Of a DNA stretch of 61,807 nt, positions 27,892 to 39,600 are shown in pieces. This stretch comes from Candidatus Heimdallarchaeota archaeon (GTDB taxonomy: Archaea > Asgardarchaeota > Heimdallarchaeia > JABLTI01). How positions within the stretch are numbered: the first letter of the stretch is position 1; every line of letters starts with the position of its first letter. The stretch spans positions 1-61,807 of the forward strand of contig JAHLVW010000012.1 of assembly GCA_019058275.1 (NCBI GenBank), in the 5' to 3' direction. The position numbers and the translations under genes are program-made. The notes below the pieces were generated by a model. The model was not told the origin of the DNA and did no database searches. It was given only the letters and a program-made list of their open reading frames with translations.

Positions 27892-28122
27892 TTAAAGTAC
27901 AACCCCACTCCAAATCATAAACATGAACACAGACATGCCAAAAAATAGTGAAGTAGCTATGGATCTAGCAACAGAACCTCTAAATGTCCTATCTGGATCA
28001 GATTCTTGATATAAGATCAACCATACCAATGCTAATGCACCTAATATCAAGAATATTATTGCAAATGCTAGAAGTCCTTTAGGTCCGAGGAAAACGCTGA
28101 AGTCTTTCATGATTGTTTTCAC
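27892..28122 (-). CDS. small two-helix membrane protein
   Basis: A 76-residue protein with two transmembrane helices (about 14-36 and 50-72) joined by a polar loop containing ESDPDRTFRG. No known motif. It lies downstream of, and on the same strand as, the 659-residue membrane-anchored protein (70-bp gap) and may share its transcript. The hydrophobic pattern argues for real coding. Confidence 0.65.
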   Translation of the reverse strand: MKTIMKDFSVFLGPKGLLAFAIIFLILGALALVWLILYQESDPDRTFRGSVARSIATSLFFGMSVFMFMIWSGVVL

Positions 28123-28192
28123 CTTCTTCTGTGAAATTATTTAGATGATATTAAAATCTTTCTAGAACATTAAAAAAAAAAAGAATAAAAAA

Positions 28193-30172
28193 TTATTCGT
28201 TGTTTTCTAGATTAACTGGATAGAATTTCATATTTGCAGACTTCTTTAAAGGTCTTTTTCCAAAGAAAAGACCCATCGTTAGAAAGAGAAATGCTAAGAA
28301 CACTCCTAATTCAATCCACATTATCATATTTGCGGTGATGGTATTGTTTATTCCATCAGCAATTTTAGTGTTTAGTTCAGTAAACAATCCAACGATAAAT
28401 GGTATTAGACCAAGTATTAAGCCTATTGATGTTGTAAATCTTTGCCAGAAGACGCTAGCAACTACTGAAGGAGTATTGACAGCAAAAATATTCTTGTTCC
28501 TATACCAAAGACCAACTCTTCCATTTACTTTACCGCGACCAATTAATGGAGTTATACTAAACTCAGCAGAAACCACATTTTCATCGTCTAAGCTAATAAT
28601 TTCTTCACTTGGTGTAACATAACAGCCTGGAAATATTGGTTGGACTTTCACTTCAGTAAATTCATTACCATTTGTTGATGGAGGTGGAATTCTAATTATT
28701 AGAGGATAAACTTTTTGTGGATGCATTCTCTCATAATATTCCAAGCCAATGCTTCTTTGTTCCAGTTTTTCAGCTACTTTTTCTTCAGCTTTTAAAGCAG
28801 TCTTGAGTGTTTCCAATTCTTTCTTTCTTTTAGCTAATCTTTCATCTAATGGTAAATCTTCGTCGATGGCAAATGGTTCAGGCATAGTTTCAACAATTTC
28901 TGGCTCTTCAACTAGTAAAGTATCCTCTGTTTCTACTATAGGTTTCTCAATTGTTGGTTCTGTTAAATCAGCTTGAATATCTATATCTTCAATCACTCGT
29001 TTCAGTTCATTTATTTTATTTAACATTGGTTCCCCTTTAAACACTGGAGTTTCGTCACTTACTAAAATAGTATCTTGCTCCTCTTCTACTTCTTCCTCTT
29101 CAAAAGCAGCAGGTAAATCAAATGATTCTATTTGATCTTCTGGTTCTAGATCTTCTACCAATTGTTCATCATCAATAATATCGATTGATTCAACATCACT
29201 TACATCTTCATCTATTGTTAATTCATCTTCAGAATCAAAAACATCTAATGGGCTTTCATGAAGTGTTTTTTCTTGCGCCTCATCAGCCATTATCCCTTTG
29301 AAGACCTCTTCAACTATTGATTTTTTATCAACAATTTCTAGTTCTTGTGTGTCAATTAAAGGTTCTTCATCTACAGTAGCAAGTTGTTCCCATGGATATT
29401 GAGGGCTAATTTCCTCTTCTACCTTATCAATCAACTCAGAAACTTCTTCATCTAGTTCCGCTGATTCTTTCTGTTTCTCTTGGTCTTCAAATGAGTCTAA
29501 ATAATGATCTGTTATAGTATCAACTTCTGCTTGTTCACTTTCAGAAACCTCAACTAATTTGCTAGCAATCTCTACAATATCTAACTCTTCCATTTTAGGT
29601 GGATAGACCATTGTATCTTCAACATCAACTTGATCATCCTTTTCACTTGTAGAGGGGTCTTTTTCTGCAAGCTCTACCAAAGAATCTCCTAAATCTTTAT
29701 CGACAATTCGATAGAAATTTCCCCAAGAATTCAATACAAATGCTGTTGGCATACTAAAAACTTCAGCATCCATAACTTGACCATCTTGTCTCTCTATAGC
29801 TACATCTCTAATTTTTATAGAGAAGCTTTTACAAGCAGTTCTATAGGTAGCAGCATAAGGGATGGCTTCTGGAACTTCGAGATCGATAACATATTCACCA
29901 TGATTAAAGGTAACAACACTTGAATCGCCAGCATAAAACTCAGTGCCATGTTTTTGAACCAGAAAATCAATTGTTGAATAATGATTTTCAATTACAACTA
30001 TTTCACCAACATGATTTATGGTTGCAATAATTCTAGGTTCTATCCTTAATGTTGTTTGCAATTCATCCATAATTTGTATTAGTAAAGTTCCTCTTGGTAC
30101 CCGAAATGTAAAATCGACAACTTCGGAATCTATCAGAACTTTAAAACCGATTGTGTGTATATAGCCACTCAA
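28193..30172 (-). CDS. membrane-anchored protein with possible ubiquitin-fold N-terminus and acidic linker
   Basis: A 659-residue protein I cannot assign to a family. Residues about 5-85 show the strand-strand-helix-strand rhythm of YukD/EsaB-type beta-grasp domains (GFKVLIDSEVVDFTFRVPRG, then LLIQIMDELQ). A further beta-rich part runs to about 170. Residues about 180-480 are an extremely Glu/Asp-rich, low-complexity linker. A second beta-rich domain follows (about 490-590), then two transmembrane helices near the C-terminus (about 585-608 and 622-645). The basic tail and acidic linker suggest a cytoplasmic body anchored at its C-terminal end. The beta-grasp reading is inference. Confidence 0.72.
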   Translation of the reverse strand: MSGYIHTIGFKVLIDSEVVDFTFRVPRGTLLIQIMDELQTTLRIEPRIIATINHVGEIVVIENHYSTIDFLVQKHGTEFYAGDSSVVTFNHGEYVIDLEVPEAIPYAATYRTACKSFSIKIRDVAIERQDGQVMDAEVFSMPTAFVLNSWGNFYRIVDKDLGDSLVELAEKDPSTSEKDDQVDVEDTMVYPPKMEELDIVEIASKLVEVSESEQAEVDTITDHYLDSFEDQEKQKESAELDEEVSELIDKVEEEISPQYPWEQLATVDEEPLIDTQELEIVDKKSIVEEVFKGIMADEAQEKTLHESPLDVFDSEDELTIDEDVSDVESIDIIDDEQLVEDLEPEDQIESFDLPAAFEEEEVEEEQDTILVSDETPVFKGEPMLNKINELKRVIEDIDIQADLTEPTIEKPIVETEDTLLVEEPEIVETMPEPFAIDEDLPLDERLAKRKKELETLKTALKAEEKVAEKLEQRSIGLEYYERMHPQKVYPLIIRIPPPSTNGNEFTEVKVQPIFPGCYVTPSEEIISLDDENVVSAEFSITPLIGRGKVNGRVGLWYRNKNIFAVNTPSVVASVFWQRFTTSIGLILGLIPFIVGLFTELNTKIADGINNTITANMIMWIELGVFLAFLFLTMGLFFGKRPLKKSANMKFYPVNLENNE

Positions 30173-30259
30173 GTTATTACCCCATTAATTTAAGCTGTTT
30201 TTTAGTTAATTTATTTTGTCCTTATAATGTTAGAATCTTTCGTATAGAATAGTTTTTTT

Positions 30260-31981
30260 ATGTTGTCTATTTTAATTTCTAGTATAAGCATATGGAGTGC
30301 TTTTCTATTGAAAGGGAATTCACAGAATGAATTAGAAACAATTTCAGCAATTCCAGAAGCAGCTTCTAATGTCATTGTTAGTAGACAAGCATTCTATAAA
30401 CAACTCAACTTAGAGCTTTTCAAAAAAATTTTTGGTTCACTCCCTTTAGTTGCAATAATTTTTGCTGCAATTATAATTAGAATTGTTGCAGCTGGGGAGT
30501 CACAAGGTTATGTACACCCTGATGAAGTATTTCAATCAATTGAGATGGTTCATTTTCGTATATTTGGGAAATTCGGAAATGGTCAGACAATTCCATGGGA
30601 ATATGATTTGGACCACCCTTACGGAGGGGCCCGTTCTTGGTTTTTTGTTTTTATTTTAGTAGCCATTTACAAGTTCTTCATGTTATTTGGAATTACTAAT
30701 CCTCTAACCTTGATTTTTATTGCAAGATTATTTCTATCATTATCATCAATAATCACTGTATTGGTCTCATATTTTTTTGGGAAAGAAATGTTTAACAAAA
30801 CTGTTGGTTTGTTGAGTGCTTTTCTGTGTGGTGTTTGGTGGTTTTTCCCCTTTTGGGCAAGCAGAACAATGACTGATTCTCTTTCATCAGACTTCCTTTT
30901 CATGAGCATTTTTCTTGCATATAAAGTGTTAAAATCGAAAGATAGCTATAAACGTAAATTCATTCTTTCACTTCTATCAGGATTCTTTGTTGGACTTGCT
31001 TTTATGATCAGATTTCCAACTGCACTTATGGGATTTCCTTTGTTAGTTTTTTTCCTGTTTGTAGCTATTAAAGAAATAATTGACAGGAGGAAAAAGAAAA
31101 TAAGTGATAAACAAATAGTAAGTAAATTTCTACTTTTTACGCCAGCTATAGGGTTTACTCTTGGGTCTTTCTTTATGGTTTTAGTACAGGGAATTTTTGA
31201 TATGCTTACTTGGGGTAGTTTCTTACATTCACCCATTAACTTCTTTCTTTATAATATTGTTGAGGGATATAGCGCTTTACATGGAACAAGTCCTTGGTAT
31301 AGTTACTTCACTGGTTTCTATACCAATTTTGCTGAATATTTCTTGCCAATTTTTCTAATGTTCTTTATCATTGGTTTAAGTTACAAAGAAAAAACTAAAT
31401 CTAAAATAATGATCGGAAGCATTATTGTCTTTTGGTTATTGGTTTTCTCCATACTTGCTCATAAGGAATTTCGTTTTATTATGGTTATACTACCATTATG
31501 CTTCCTTTTCATTGCTAATGGCATCTATAAGGTAGTAATAATGTTTCGTAAAAAGAAATATCAGGTTATTAGTTTAGCCAGCATATTGTTGATATTTGTT
31601 ACTGCTTCCTCAGTAATGGCTTTTATTGAAAAGGATTGGATGTGGAAATTCAATTCTGGTATTTGCAATGCTATGTATTGGGTTGGTCAACAAGATAAGG
31701 TTGATACTGTAATTGCTTTTGAAATGGTTTGGTATACAGGAGGATATGTTTATCTCGATAGAAATGTCACATGTTTCTTTTCAAGAATCAACACCTCCCT
31801 TCCTCCAGAGTATACATACAATAACACTTATTTCCTTAATTTATATTCGCAGAAAGGTACCTTTGTTATTATTCTTCAATATCATTACCATTTAGTTGAA
31901 CCAGTAGTAACAGAATATAACATGAGTTTACTTGCCAATGTATATGGAATACCAAACGCTTACGTTTTTGGTCATCTCTAA
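30260..31981 (+). CDS. GT22-type mannosyltransferase (ALG9/PIG-B-like)
   Basis: A 573-residue polytopic GT-C glycosyltransferase with ten or more hydrophobic segments. The GT22 signature is visible in the first outer loop: YVHPDEVFQSIEMVHFRIFG (84-103), then PWEYDL (112-117) and RSW (125-127). Eukaryotic GT22 members (ALG9, ALG12, PIG-B, SMP3) move mannose from dolichyl-phosphate mannose onto N-glycan or GPI precursors in the ER lumen. Here the equivalent face would be outside the cell membrane. The first ~50 residues are less typical, so a later start is possible. It is divergent from the 659-residue gene (88-bp spacer). Confidence 0.82.
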   Translation: MLSILISSISIWSAFLLKGNSQNELETISAIPEAASNVIVSRQAFYKQLNLELFKKIFGSLPLVAIIFAAIIIRIVAAGESQGYVHPDEVFQSIEMVHFRIFGKFGNGQTIPWEYDLDHPYGGARSWFFVFILVAIYKFFMLFGITNPLTLIFIARLFLSLSSIITVLVSYFFGKEMFNKTVGLLSAFLCGVWWFFPFWASRTMTDSLSSDFLFMSIFLAYKVLKSKDSYKRKFILSLLSGFFVGLAFMIRFPTALMGFPLLVFFLFVAIKEIIDRRKKKISDKQIVSKFLLFTPAIGFTLGSFFMVLVQGIFDMLTWGSFLHSPINFFLYNIVEGYSALHGTSPWYSYFTGFYTNFAEYFLPIFLMFFIIGLSYKEKTKSKIMIGSIIVFWLLVFSILAHKEFRFIMVILPLCFLFIANGIYKVVIMFRKKKYQVISLASILLIFVTASSVMAFIEKDWMWKFNSGICNAMYWVGQQDKVDTVIAFEMVWYTGGYVYLDRNVTCFFSRINTSLPPEYTYNNTYFLNLYSQKGTFVIILQYHYHLVEPVVTEYNMSLLANVYGIPNAYVFGHL

Positions 31982-32001
31982 AAGTACTCAGATAACAGAA
32001 A

Positions 32002-32023
32002 AATGAATTGTTAATAATTCATT
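32002..32023. terminator. inverted repeat between convergent genes
   Basis: AATGAATT-GTTAAT-AATTCATT is a perfect 8-bp inverted repeat in the 40-bp gap between the convergent GT22 and beta-CASP genes, touching the stop codon of the latter. It is AT-only apart from one G/C pair per arm, so weak in isolation. Position and recurrence of similar repeats at other convergent ends support a terminator role. Confidence 0.4.
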
Positions 32024-33416
32024 ACGCAGATCTCAGATGATATTCTTTTCGATATTCAGGAACTCTTGCCCAGATACCCATAGTATTTCGTAAATCAGCT
32101 GCAAATGTTAAAGATTGATCTGCTTCACCATGTATAACAAACGTTTTCCAAGGTTTCTTCTTTATTTTAGCAATATGTTTCTTAAGTTCCAGCTTATCTG
32201 CGTGAGCACTGAATCCTCTTATCATTTTTACTTTTGATCTTATTATTACATTCTTCTCATAAATCTCTACTTTTTCTGCTCCATCAACAATTTTTCTACC
32301 AAGAGTACCTTTTGCTTGGTATCCAACAAACAATATCACAGATTTTCTAGTAGGTAATTCGTTTATTAGATGGCTCAATATTCTACCTCCTGTACACATT
32401 CCAGATCCGGCAAAGACAACACAGGTTTCCCATCCTGTAAGAATGTTCCTTGATTCACGATGAGATTTGGAAAATTTCAGTTCGGGGAATCTTAAAGGAT
32501 TGTCTCCTGATTTCAACAATTTTAGTGTTTCTTTATCAAAACACTCTGGATGTTTTAGATAAATCTTAGTAGCATCAATTGCCATAGGAGAATCAATGTA
32601 TACTGGTGTCTTATCTACTATCTCTTTTTCATATATTTCATTTAAGAAATAAATTAGTAATTGTGTTCTGCCTATTGTAAATGAAGGTATGATTAATTTT
32701 CCACCTTCTTTTGTTACATGTTGTACATATTTATACAAAAGGTTTCGAGCCTTTTCCAGTTGTGGATGTATACGATTCCCATAAGTTGATTCTGTGAGTA
32801 AATAATGTGCTTTCTCTATTGGATCAGGATTCTTGATAATTGGGGTATCATTTTGTCCCAGATCCCCAGTAAATGCTATAATTGTTCCATCAAAATCTAA
32901 AATCGGTTGAGCTGAACCTAAGATGTGTCCAGCATCGATGAATTTTAAATTAACATGATTCTCAATTGATTCTGTGTTATGGTAAGGTACTGTTACAAAA
33001 TGCTTGAGAGCATTATATACATCCTCTTCATCATACAATGGTTTTAAACTGACTTTTTTACCAGACTTTTGTTCTTTGCGAGCATCTATTTTTGATATTT
33101 TTACTGCATCTAACAATAATATACGCACTAGGTCTTTCGTTGCTGGTGTGCAATAAACTGAGCCTTCAAATCCTCTTTGAAATAATAGTGGAATTCTTCC
33201 TGAATGATCAATATGTGCATGAGATAAAACAACAGAATCAATTGTTGTTGGGTCAAATGAAATTCTTTTATTATGGTGATGAGGAATTCCTTGTATCATC
33301 CCACAATCCAATAAAATACTTTTTTTTCCGGCTTTAATTAAATGTGCACTACCAGTTGTTCTTGCAACAGCTCCATGGAAACTTATCGATAAATTCAAGT
33401 CAGTTTTCTCCTTCAT
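32022..33416 (-). CDS. beta-CASP metallo-beta-lactamase ribonuclease
   Basis: A 464-residue CPSF/Ysh1-related nuclease. The MBL core carries SHAHIDHSG (HxHxDH), the GHILGSA and FTGDLG motifs, and a late FSAHAD histidine. The beta-CASP insert shows DSPMA and GSGMCTGGR. It has no N-terminal KH domains, so it is not the aCPSF1/FttA type; size and motifs match aCPSF2-like or bacterial MBL RNA nucleases. Expected role: zinc-dependent RNA endo- or 5'-exonuclease in RNA maturation or decay, in the cytoplasm. All metal ligands appear present. Confidence 0.93.
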   Translation of the reverse strand: MKEKTDLNLSISFHGAVARTTGSAHLIKAGKKSILLDCGMIQGIPHHHNKRISFDPTTIDSVVLSHAHIDHSGRIPLLFQRGFEGSVYCTPATKDLVRILLLDAVKISKIDARKEQKSGKKVSLKPLYDEEDVYNALKHFVTVPYHNTESIENHVNLKFIDAGHILGSAQPILDFDGTIIAFTGDLGQNDTPIIKNPDPIEKAHYLLTESTYGNRIHPQLEKARNLLYKYVQHVTKEGGKLIIPSFTIGRTQLLIYFLNEIYEKEIVDKTPVYIDSPMAIDATKIYLKHPECFDKETLKLLKSGDNPLRFPELKFSKSHRESRNILTGWETCVVFAGSGMCTGGRILSHLINELPTRKSVILFVGYQAKGTLGRKIVDGAEKVEIYEKNVIIRSKVKMIRGFSAHADKLELKKHIAKIKKKPWKTFVIHGEADQSLTFAADLRNTMGIWARVPEYRKEYHLRSA

Positions 33417-33607
33417 TTATGTAATCTCAAGTATAAAGCAAGCTTTTTTGTAATTTTTGCTTAAATTTGCAATATAAGAGAAATTTATATCTTGAAACAT
33501 ATAGTTCAACATAAGTTTTAATTGAATGATATATTTTAGTATTAAGGCAATAAAGCTAATTAGCTTATCTGCTCTATTACTAGAATAGTTGTTGGAAAGC
33601 TTCGTGT

Positions 33608-36600
33608 GTGGATTCGCAAATGTTTGAGAATATAGAAAAAGCGAGATTGTTGCTAAAACCAGGATCTTATCGAGCTGCAGTTGATGAATTCTTTAAGCTT
33701 ATCAACGAGCTCAAAAAGAAAGGTAATAATGATGAAGCATCAAGATTGCTAGTTGAGATTACATCCAATATTGAAAAGACAAAAGATAAACGTCTAATTT
33801 ATCAAACTGCTGAAATGCTCGTCCAGGAAATTGATGGTTTTAAGAAGAAGGAAATAAGGAAATTTTATGATGAAGTTGATCCATTCCTAACTTTAACAAA
33901 GGATACCTATAGACAAGAAGATAAGCAATTTGATAAAGCTGGTTCTATAGCAGAAGCTCAGATTGATTTTTACAAACAAATTGGTAAAGATGCCGTACCA
34001 GTTATAGTCGAAGCAGCTAATGATTATAGCAAATGGGCAACAAGAAACTTAGGAAAAGTAAGAGCAAGAGAAGAAGAAAAAAAAATAGGCAATGAGTACA
34101 TCAAAAAAGCAGAAGAGATGTACAAACTTGCTAAACAAGAAGAGAAAATTATTGAAACATACATAAAAATCTTTGAGAAGTATATTGAAGTAAACAACCA
34201 AAACGCTGCTGAGAAAATCCTAGATCAAACTGTTGAAATCTTATTAAAATTAAAAGCTGATGAAGTCAAAATCGTTAGTGTAACTGAAAGTTTAATGAGT
34301 GCTTTTGTTACTTTTATTGAGTTTCAGATTTCTGACATATTAAATCCAGAAATGCAAATTACTAAATTAGAAGCAGTTCATTTCGATAATAATTCTGCAA
34401 TTCGTATTATCCAACACGCGAAAGACATATGCATTAATAGAAAGGCACCAGCTGCAATTAGTATTTTAGCTAAAGAGCTTGCATTGATTGGTTTAGCTAT
34501 TTTTGAAAAGGGTTTATACGATACAGCGATTCCATATTACGATGCTGCAAAAGATTACTATTTAGAAATTGGTAATGATACTGAGACTCTTGCATTTGGA
34601 AGAGATTTAATTATTCTTGGTTTACAACTCTATACAGATGAAAGAACACCTGTTGGTAGAGATTTCTTTCATATAGCAGTTGATATCGGACAGAAGATAG
34701 ACAAAAATTTTGAAGTAACTGTTTATCTTAGTCAAGCAGAATTGTTCCTAAAATACAATAAGTTTCAACTTGCTGTTGAATCATACAAAATGATGATTGA
34801 TCCATTAAAGGAACTTCCTGAAAATGAATTACGAATGGACAGTCCAAGTAATATCCGTCAAATAGCTAGAGAACGTTTTGAAAAGAATGATTTTCATTAT
34901 GCAGAATTGTTCTATCGGTTAGTTGCTGATTTCTTTATAGCTTTTGATCAAATTGATCTTGCAGCTGACACCTATGACTCTGTATGGCAAGATATGTTTA
35001 GTGTTCGTCAATTACAAACTGGTATTGATTTAGCAAGCAAAGCAGCAGATGCTTATATCAAAGCTGGTAAGGAGGAAGAAGCTTCTGATGTTTACCTTAA
35101 GCTAGCTGAGCAATTACTTATGGAAGGACATTATGATATTGCATTAGAAAGATTAATCAAAACTGCAGATACAATTCCTGATGAACTTAAAGAACAAAAA
35201 TTCAAACCTTTAGTTATGCTAGCTACAAAATATACAGAACAATGCATTAAATCTAGAGACATTATTAATGCTCGAGAGCTTTGGAAAGCTGCTTGTGATT
35301 TTAATGAATCACTTGCTCGTTCATTAATTAAACGTGATGTTAATCTTGTAGTAGAAACCATTGAAGATCATATTAACAATGTTCGTAAATTTAGTAATGA
35401 TGAATTGAACGAAGTAACCATGGATTCTGCAAAGGGAAGTGGACAAGTCCTTTCAGAAGCAGGAGAAAATGAACGTGCTGCAAAAGTTATGGTTAGTTTT
35501 GCTACTGATTTCTTAAGAAAAAATATTACGCAATATGCTAATCCACTTTTTGAGGAGGGTGCTAGGGAATTTATAAAAGCAAATCAACCCGAAGAAGCTG
35601 CTCGAATTCTTTCTGCTCTAGCGCGATATCACTCAGAGAATGGCAATCATGAAAAGGCAATACAATATTATAAGATGGCTTCAATTGAAAGCGAAATGGA
35701 GATGAATCCTAAAATCCTACACAGTATTGCAGAACATTGTTTCGAAACATATTCTTCTAGATTAAATGAAGGGGCAATTGAACTTTCTGAAAGTGGTTAT
35801 CAAATTGCTGTTTCAATTGAGCTTAGTATCGGAAAAGAATCAGCAGGTAATATGGTAAGTGAAATAGCTAAAAAGTTTTTCGAAATTGAACATTATGATT
35901 ATTCTATCAAATATTATACAAGTGCTGTAGAATACTTCTTGGATTCATCAATGAGATATGCTATTGTTGTGGGAGCTGAAATAATCGAGCGAGGTAGGGA
36001 AGCATTCCAAAAACAATCGTATATAGAGTCAAATAATTTTCAACAATTAGGTATTGATACTCTTGCTAAAGCAAATCAAAAGATGCAAGCAGCTCAAACT
36101 GCTAGAATTGAGGGGGAACGTTATCTTGGAAGTGTTGTTCCTCAACTTGGATTAGGTCTTTTAAACAAAGCTATTAATTTTTATCAAGAACTAAAAGATT
36201 ATGGTTCAGCAGCTGAAATATACGTCACATTAGCTCGTTACTATATCTCATCAAATGAACTGGAAGAAGGTTCCAAACAACTTCTAGAAGCAGGGAAAAT
36301 CTACATAGATGTAAAACAGAATAACGAAGTCAAAAAACTCGTTAATCAAATAACTGACATAGCTACAGAAATAGTTGCAGGGAAAATTACTTCTAGTAAA
36401 GAGAATGAGTCAGATAGAGCACAAACGAGTCAGCTTTTCTTCAATGTAGTAGAGGAATTTTCCTCACAAATAAACGATATGGATCTAAATAGTCAGCTTA
36501 AATATAAACAATGGCAGATTTATTCCAGTGAAGGCTTACACGATTCCGCTTATCAAAGCTTAGATCGAACATATGAGAGTTTTATCCAACTTAAAAAACT

Positions 36601-39600
36601 AAAACTTGTTAGTCAATTGTCCTTAGAAATAACAACCTACTCTTTAAAGTTAATACGAGAAGAGAATTTAATTAATGCTACAAAATACCTGAATTTGACT
36701 ATTGATAAACTAAGTAAAGTATCAAAATATGAAGAAGCAGCAGTCATATGTATCAAAACTTGTGAAGAATTTCTAAAATTAGAAAATAACGAGGTTGCTG
36801 TCTCTTGGGGTATTAGAGGAGCTGAGATTTTAACGGAAGTTAATATCGCAGATGAAGCAATTAAATTCTTAGAAGAATTAGTAAATCAATTGATGGCAAA
36901 GAATAGTATTGAAAATGCCATCCTTTGTTATGGAAAGATTGCAAAGATTTTGGAATTGAATGGTCGTATTAAAGAAGTTGAAGAGACTGCTCTCAAGGTT
37001 ATGGCTTTTGGAACAGCTAATATGAAAAGTAGCAATCCTGAAGCTGGTTTACGTCTTTGGGAAGTAGCTCTAACAATTGGTTCAATTGTTGGAGAAGAAT
37101 TTACTGGAAGACTTTGCAGCATTGAAGGTCAAACCTTTTACGAAATAAGAAATTATGACAAATCAATTGAGTTATTTAAGGAAAGTTTCAGCCTCTTCAA
37201 TAGAGCTAAAAAACAAAGCAGACTTATCGATTTGGGAAATACTATTTTTACTATTGCTAGTGATTTACAAAAAGACAAAGATCTTGATACATCCTTCAAA
37301 TATTTACCGTTAGCATTTGAAGCATTAATATCTGGAAATGAATTACTTCTAGCGACTGAAAAAATGTTTGGAAATGCAAAGAATTACATTGAGCTTGGTA
37401 AAGATAAAGAAGGTAATCACATTATTAACACAGCTATTGACACATTAATTTCAAAGGGAGATATGACAGGTGGAGTTGAACGATGTTTCATTGGAGCAGC
37501 ATTGTTTATCTCTTATGGCAAGAATATTGAAGGTAGCAGATTAATTGACAAAGGAATGGAGAAAATTTCTCAGATCACTGATGAAGCAGCAATCAAGCAT
37601 CTTGCAACTGTTTGTAGAAATCAAGGTATTATTCTTCGAGATAATGACAGATTAGAAGCTTCACACATTATTCTTGCTTCTGGTATTGGTATTCTTCGAA
37701 CCATCAATGATTTAGTTGGTATTGGTCTAATTAGTATTGATCTAGGTAAAACGCTAGTTAGAAGATATGAGATGAATGCTGCTGTTGAAGCTTATAAAAA
37801 TGGTGTCCATTTACTGGCTCAAGGTGGTCAAAGCAAAGAAGCAGCTGATGTTGTGAATGAACTTATTACCGAAGGTAGAATGCAAATCGATAACAAGAAC
37901 CTTCTTGTTGGTGTTCCCCTTGTAGAACTTTCTGGTGATCTTTTCATTTCACTTGGATTCCCAGAAAGAATTATGGTTATTTCTGAGATTTTTATTAATC
38001 TTGGTGGAAAAATGCTTGCCGAGAGGAATTTCGATGTTGCTGCCCTTTACTTCTCTAAAGCAATGGATCTTGCAACTCGTGCAGGACTTACTGATTATCT
38101 TCCAAAGGTAGGTAATAGATGTATAGATTTTGGTCTCAAATTGGTAAAAGAAGAAGATCCAATTTTAGGTATTCAATTTATGAATGCTGGATCAGATTTA
38201 ATTTCTAAATTCGAAAAGAAGACAGAGAAAGCAAGTCGTGCAAATAGTAATTACTTGGAAGCAGTAGCACAGGTACTAAGTCCAGCTTATGAAAAAAGTA
38301 TCGAAGATGAGGAAGTGAGACTTGAGCTAATTGGTCAATTCGTCGATTCAACTATCAAGTTCTTCTCTCAGATAGATGCTGCAAAAGCACTTGAAGGTCT
38401 TGCTAAGATACTAATAGATTATGGAAAGAAGATACTAAAGACAAAAGATCCACGAGTTATTAGACGAATTCTTGAACCGGCATTACGTGCAGCTGAATAT
38501 GCAAAAAATACTAAACAACAAATCGAAATTGGAAATGCATATCTCGATCATGTTACTTATCTTTCAGAGATAAATAAATTCGAGTATCTTGATACAGTTG
38601 TAAATCAAGCTGTAAATATCTATCTAGAAGTTAGAGAGATTAAAGAGATTAGAAAATTCATGGGTATTTTAGCTCATAATGCTCGTGAACTTTGCTTAAA
38701 AGATTTATCAAAATCCCATGGAATTAAGATGCTTTCTATGTTGACTGATTTAGCAATTTCATTAACTCAACCAGAATTATATCCTGTCATAATTATTCCA
38801 TTAAATCATTTAAATCAACAAGCTATAGAATTGAAAGACTATGAATTAGTAATCTATGCAAGACAAAACATCCTAAGACTACTTCAGTCAATTCTATCAG
38901 CTAATTTACCTTTATCAATCTTAGGAAATATTAGCTTTGCAAATATGATTAATGAATGGTATCAAGCTTCAGAAGAGTTAGGTGCAGGTACAAATTCATT
39001 TGACAAAGCAATAAGGATCATTGACCAAGCATTACAATTAGCTGTTTTAACCCAAGAAGTAAACATTGGTTTAGCAGTAATCGACAAAGTAAATGTGATG
39101 ATAGATGTATTTACTAAGAAAAAGGTAAAAGGATTAGAGGTACTCTACGAAATCTTAGCAATTGCTTACAATGGTTTAAACCAAAGATCAAAAGTTATAG
39201 AAATAGGCACAAAATGCATGAACATCGGAAAGGAAGCTGCAGAGAAGAAAAAGTTACGAGAATCTATCAGTTTCTTAAAAACTGCAGGTAGAGTTTTTGC
39301 AGTATTAGAAGATGAAAGGTTAATAGCTGATGTTGCAATAGCCAGTGCTAGCATTGGTGATCTACGATTAAAGGATAAGAACTACAAAGAAGGTTTATAC
39401 TACTATTCTGCAGCCCTTGAAAATTACGAACTGTCGCAAGATGAAAATAGTATTCAGTTGATCGCTGGAGCAATCCAAAAGATGTTCACTACGGCTCCTG
39501 TGGAAGATGGATACATCTCATTTTTGGTTCCTGGCATGGTTTATGCAAATCGAGATAATATCAAGGAAGCTGAAGCATTAGCTGATAAGGCAATCAAACA

